Assembly: GCA_001871755.1 (NCBI GenBank)
Contig: MNXL01000263.1
Span: 1 to 5,881 of the forward strand
From: Anaerolineae bacterium CG2_30_64_16
GTDB taxonomy: Bacteria > Chloroflexota > Anaerolineae > CG2-30-64-16
Direction: 5' to 3'
DNA: 5,881 nucleotides
Shown piece after piece: positions 4,735 to 5,881 of this stretch. The number at the start of each line of letters is the position of its first letter. Position 1 is the first letter of the stretch. The position numbers and the translations under genes were made by a program. The notes under the pieces are model-generated. The model worked only from the letters and a program-made list of their open reading frames with translations, ran no database searches and had not been told where the DNA came from.

Positions 4735-5573
4735 ATGGGCAAATTCCTTGAAGCCGAAAAGGTGCATCAAGCCGCGTCCAAATCGGAATCGCCGCTCTTC
4801 TCACAGGCTGCACGAGCCACCGGCGCATACAGAGGCAAGCCGCGGCCGTTCTGCCTGCCGCTCGAACAAGCCGAAGAAAATCTCTTCCCCGAGATCCGCC
4901 AGGCCGCGCCGGACTATTTCGCGGCCAACAAGATCAAATGGCACGATGGGCAGGATGGAAAGCCCAGCAATCACCTGTGCGATTCTCAGGTGTGTTGCGT
5001 GAACTTCCTGTTCCCCTTCGCGCACAAGCCCGCCGCGCTGGCGCTGCTCCTGCGCCCAATCTTCCATGATCTCCGCCGAATGCTCGTCATCGAAGGCAAC
5101 CAGTACGTTGCCTTCGAATGGATCGGCAAAGAAAACTACCTGGGCGAAAAGATCTCCCGCAACGGTCAACGCACGCGCGGTGCAAACTTCACCAGCGCCG
5201 ATGCTGCCGTGCTGTTCGAGAGAAAGAACAGCCGTTTGAGGCGCTCTTCTACGAGCCATTCTACCAGTTCATGCGCCAGCAGTTTCTGGCTCACGAAATG
5301 GAACGAGCGTGCGAACTGGATGCCGAAATCGTCAGTGTGCTTCACGTCGCGCCGGCCCGCAATACCGACTTTCACAAAGTTACATCGCCAGCTCTCAAGC
5401 AGGTCGGCGAAACGGCAGTCGCCGTGTGGAAGAGCCTCGTGCAACCACCGGGGAGATTCATCAGCGTAAGCACGGAGCAACTGTTCGGTGACTGGGCAAA
5501 ACACCGGCGGCCAGAGATGGCGTTGTGGTGGGAATACATTCGCTCAAGGTATCCTTGGGCAGATAGCGGTTGA
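4735..5573 (+). pseudogene. Broken PGN_0703-family restriction endonuclease
   Basis: The N-terminal part (4735 to about 5223) reads from MGKFLEAEK through FCLPLEQAEENLFPEIRQ, IKWHDG, NHLCDSQVCCVNFLFPFA, FEWIGKENYLGEKISRNG and ANFTSADAAVLFER. These are hallmark blocks of the PGN_0703 family of putative PD-(D/E)XK nucleases. The C-terminal part continues in another frame (from about 5220, EKEQPFEALFYEPFYQFM through SVLHVAPARNTDF to WWEYIRSRYPW, stop at 5571). As I recall the family, an IEWKYTE-type catalytic segment lies between these parts; it is absent. So the break at about 5220-5228 is an internal deletion plus a frame change, not one missing base. ATG 4735 has AGGA eight bases upstream. 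The product would be inactive; the two halves are otherwise well preserved, so the loss looks recent. Confidence 0.82.
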
Positions 5574-5597
5574 GTCAACAAATGACAGGAGGCCAAC

Positions 5598-5796
5598 ACG
5601 CCACGCAAACAACGGGGCTTCGCGCTCGATTGCCGCGGGACGGAAATCCCCGACGCGCTCAAGGACCGCACCGAAGAGCGCATCCAAGCGCCACAGCGCC
5701 CGCTATGCGGAGGAGCACTTCGCCGGCCGCCACGAGCACGACCGCGCCCGCCGAACCGGAGACGCGCGGCCGGAGCAAGTTGTTCAAGTCATGTAA
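5598..5796 (+). pseudogene. Degraded small gene with ACG start and a frameshift
   Basis: A perfect AGGAGG (5587-5592) lies five bases before ACG CCA CGC AAA (5598), where a start ATG would be expected. The frame then reads PRKQRGFALDCRGTEIP, DALKDRTEERIQ. A +1 shift (extra G near 5685) moves into the frame RHSARYAEEHFAGRHEH, which ends at the stop 5794-5796. Joined, this resembles the N-terminus of a small conserved hypothetical family (RTEERI...RYAEEHFAGR) that I know only as uncharacterised; the rest of that family is not visible. It begins 25 bp after the endonuclease stop, so the two were probably co-transcribed. The join is a hand reading and could be wrong. Confidence 0.4.
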
Positions 5797-5806
5797 CTGC
5801 TCAGCC

Positions 5807-5881
5807 GTCATGCCCGAATGCTTCTATCGGGCATCCAGGTTCCCGCTGGCAACGCCGCTGGATTCCCGCTAAGGGCTTGCG
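5807..5881. repeat. REP-like hairpin doublet, cut by the window end
   Basis: The first hairpin has arms ATGCCCGA (5810-5817) and TCGGGCAT (5827-5834) with a 9-nt loop, framed as GTCAT...ATCCAGG. After about 20 bp comes CTGGATTCCCGC (5858-5869), then a 9-nt loop, then GCG at the very edge, which looks like the start of the pairing arm GCGGGAAT. The two hairpins are thus in opposite orientation, the usual form of REP doublets (BIME/REPIN). The GTCAT...ATCCAG frame resembles widespread bacterial intergenic repeats, including Neisseria dRS3-like ATTCCC...GGGAAT units. Confidence 0.7.

Noticed and set aside
4335..4742. Minus-strand open frame across the qng1 remnant
   Set aside because: Part of it is the antisense of the qng1 3' end, as also seen opposite the intact copy; it has no ribosome-binding site or family.
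4801..5259. Minus-strand open frame opposite the endonuclease remnant
   Set aside because: The plus strand carries family-specific blocks in this interval; the minus frame is a shadow.
5570..5872. Intact 100-residue gene at the right end
   Set aside because: The frame is Arg/Ala/Pro/Thr-rich without family likeness and runs through the REP doublet; a different frame after AGGAGG reads as conserved protein.

Overview
This is high-GC bacterial DNA from an accessory (island-like) region. The gene content fits Chloroflexota or a similar soil/thermal lineage: a bacterial queuosine-salvage hydrolase of the Qng1/DUF2419 type, a DraRnl-type (Rnl5) RNA ligase, an AbiE pair and a PGN_0703-type endonuclease, all embedded in heptamer repeats and foldback elements. 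The taxonomic call is an inference. No rRNA, tRNA or CRISPR array is visible.

Layout, left to right. (a) 1-147: 21 tandem copies of a 7-bp unit, continuing leftwards out of the window. (b) 189-1145 (+): a complete queuosine-salvage gene (qng1). (c) 1181-1326: a 146-bp foldback element that looks like a MITE, with two strong inner hairpins. (d) 1324-2961 (+): an AbiE type IV toxin-antitoxin/abortive-infection operon with a clear promoter, an inverted-repeat operator over the start of transcription, antitoxin abiEi (1406-2008) and nucleotidyltransferase toxin abiEii (2008-2961), overlapping as TAATG. (e) 3122-4123 (-): an intact template-type RNA ligase facing the toxin gene. (f) 4124-4502: a gene-free stretch with heptamer and octamer repeats and a good rightward promoter. 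(g) 4503-4692: a second, diverged copy of the last 190 bp of qng1. (h) 4735-5573 (+): a broken PGN_0703-family restriction endonuclease that lacks its catalytic centre and changes frame at the break. (i) about 5598-5796: a degraded small gene with ACG in place of its start codon and one frameshift. (j) 5807-5881: a REP-like hairpin doublet running off the end.

The main observation is that the 3' end of qng1 occurs three times in direct orientation: the real gene end (1117-1146), a 30-bp copy just after the AbiE operon (3016-3045, 29/30 identical), and a 190-bp diverged copy (4503-4692, about 88% identical by hand count, no indels). The last copy is almost identical over its first 90 bp and diverges towards the stop codon. 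This is what is expected when an integrating element recombines inside the 3' end of a gene, supplies a replacement end and pushes the old end to its far side, as phage 21 and e14 do at icd. The cargo between the copies is defence or repair related (AbiE, RNA ligase). A working reading is therefore that the qng1 3' end is an integration hotspot for defence cassettes. No integrase lies in the window, so tandem duplication with later deletion remains an alternative.
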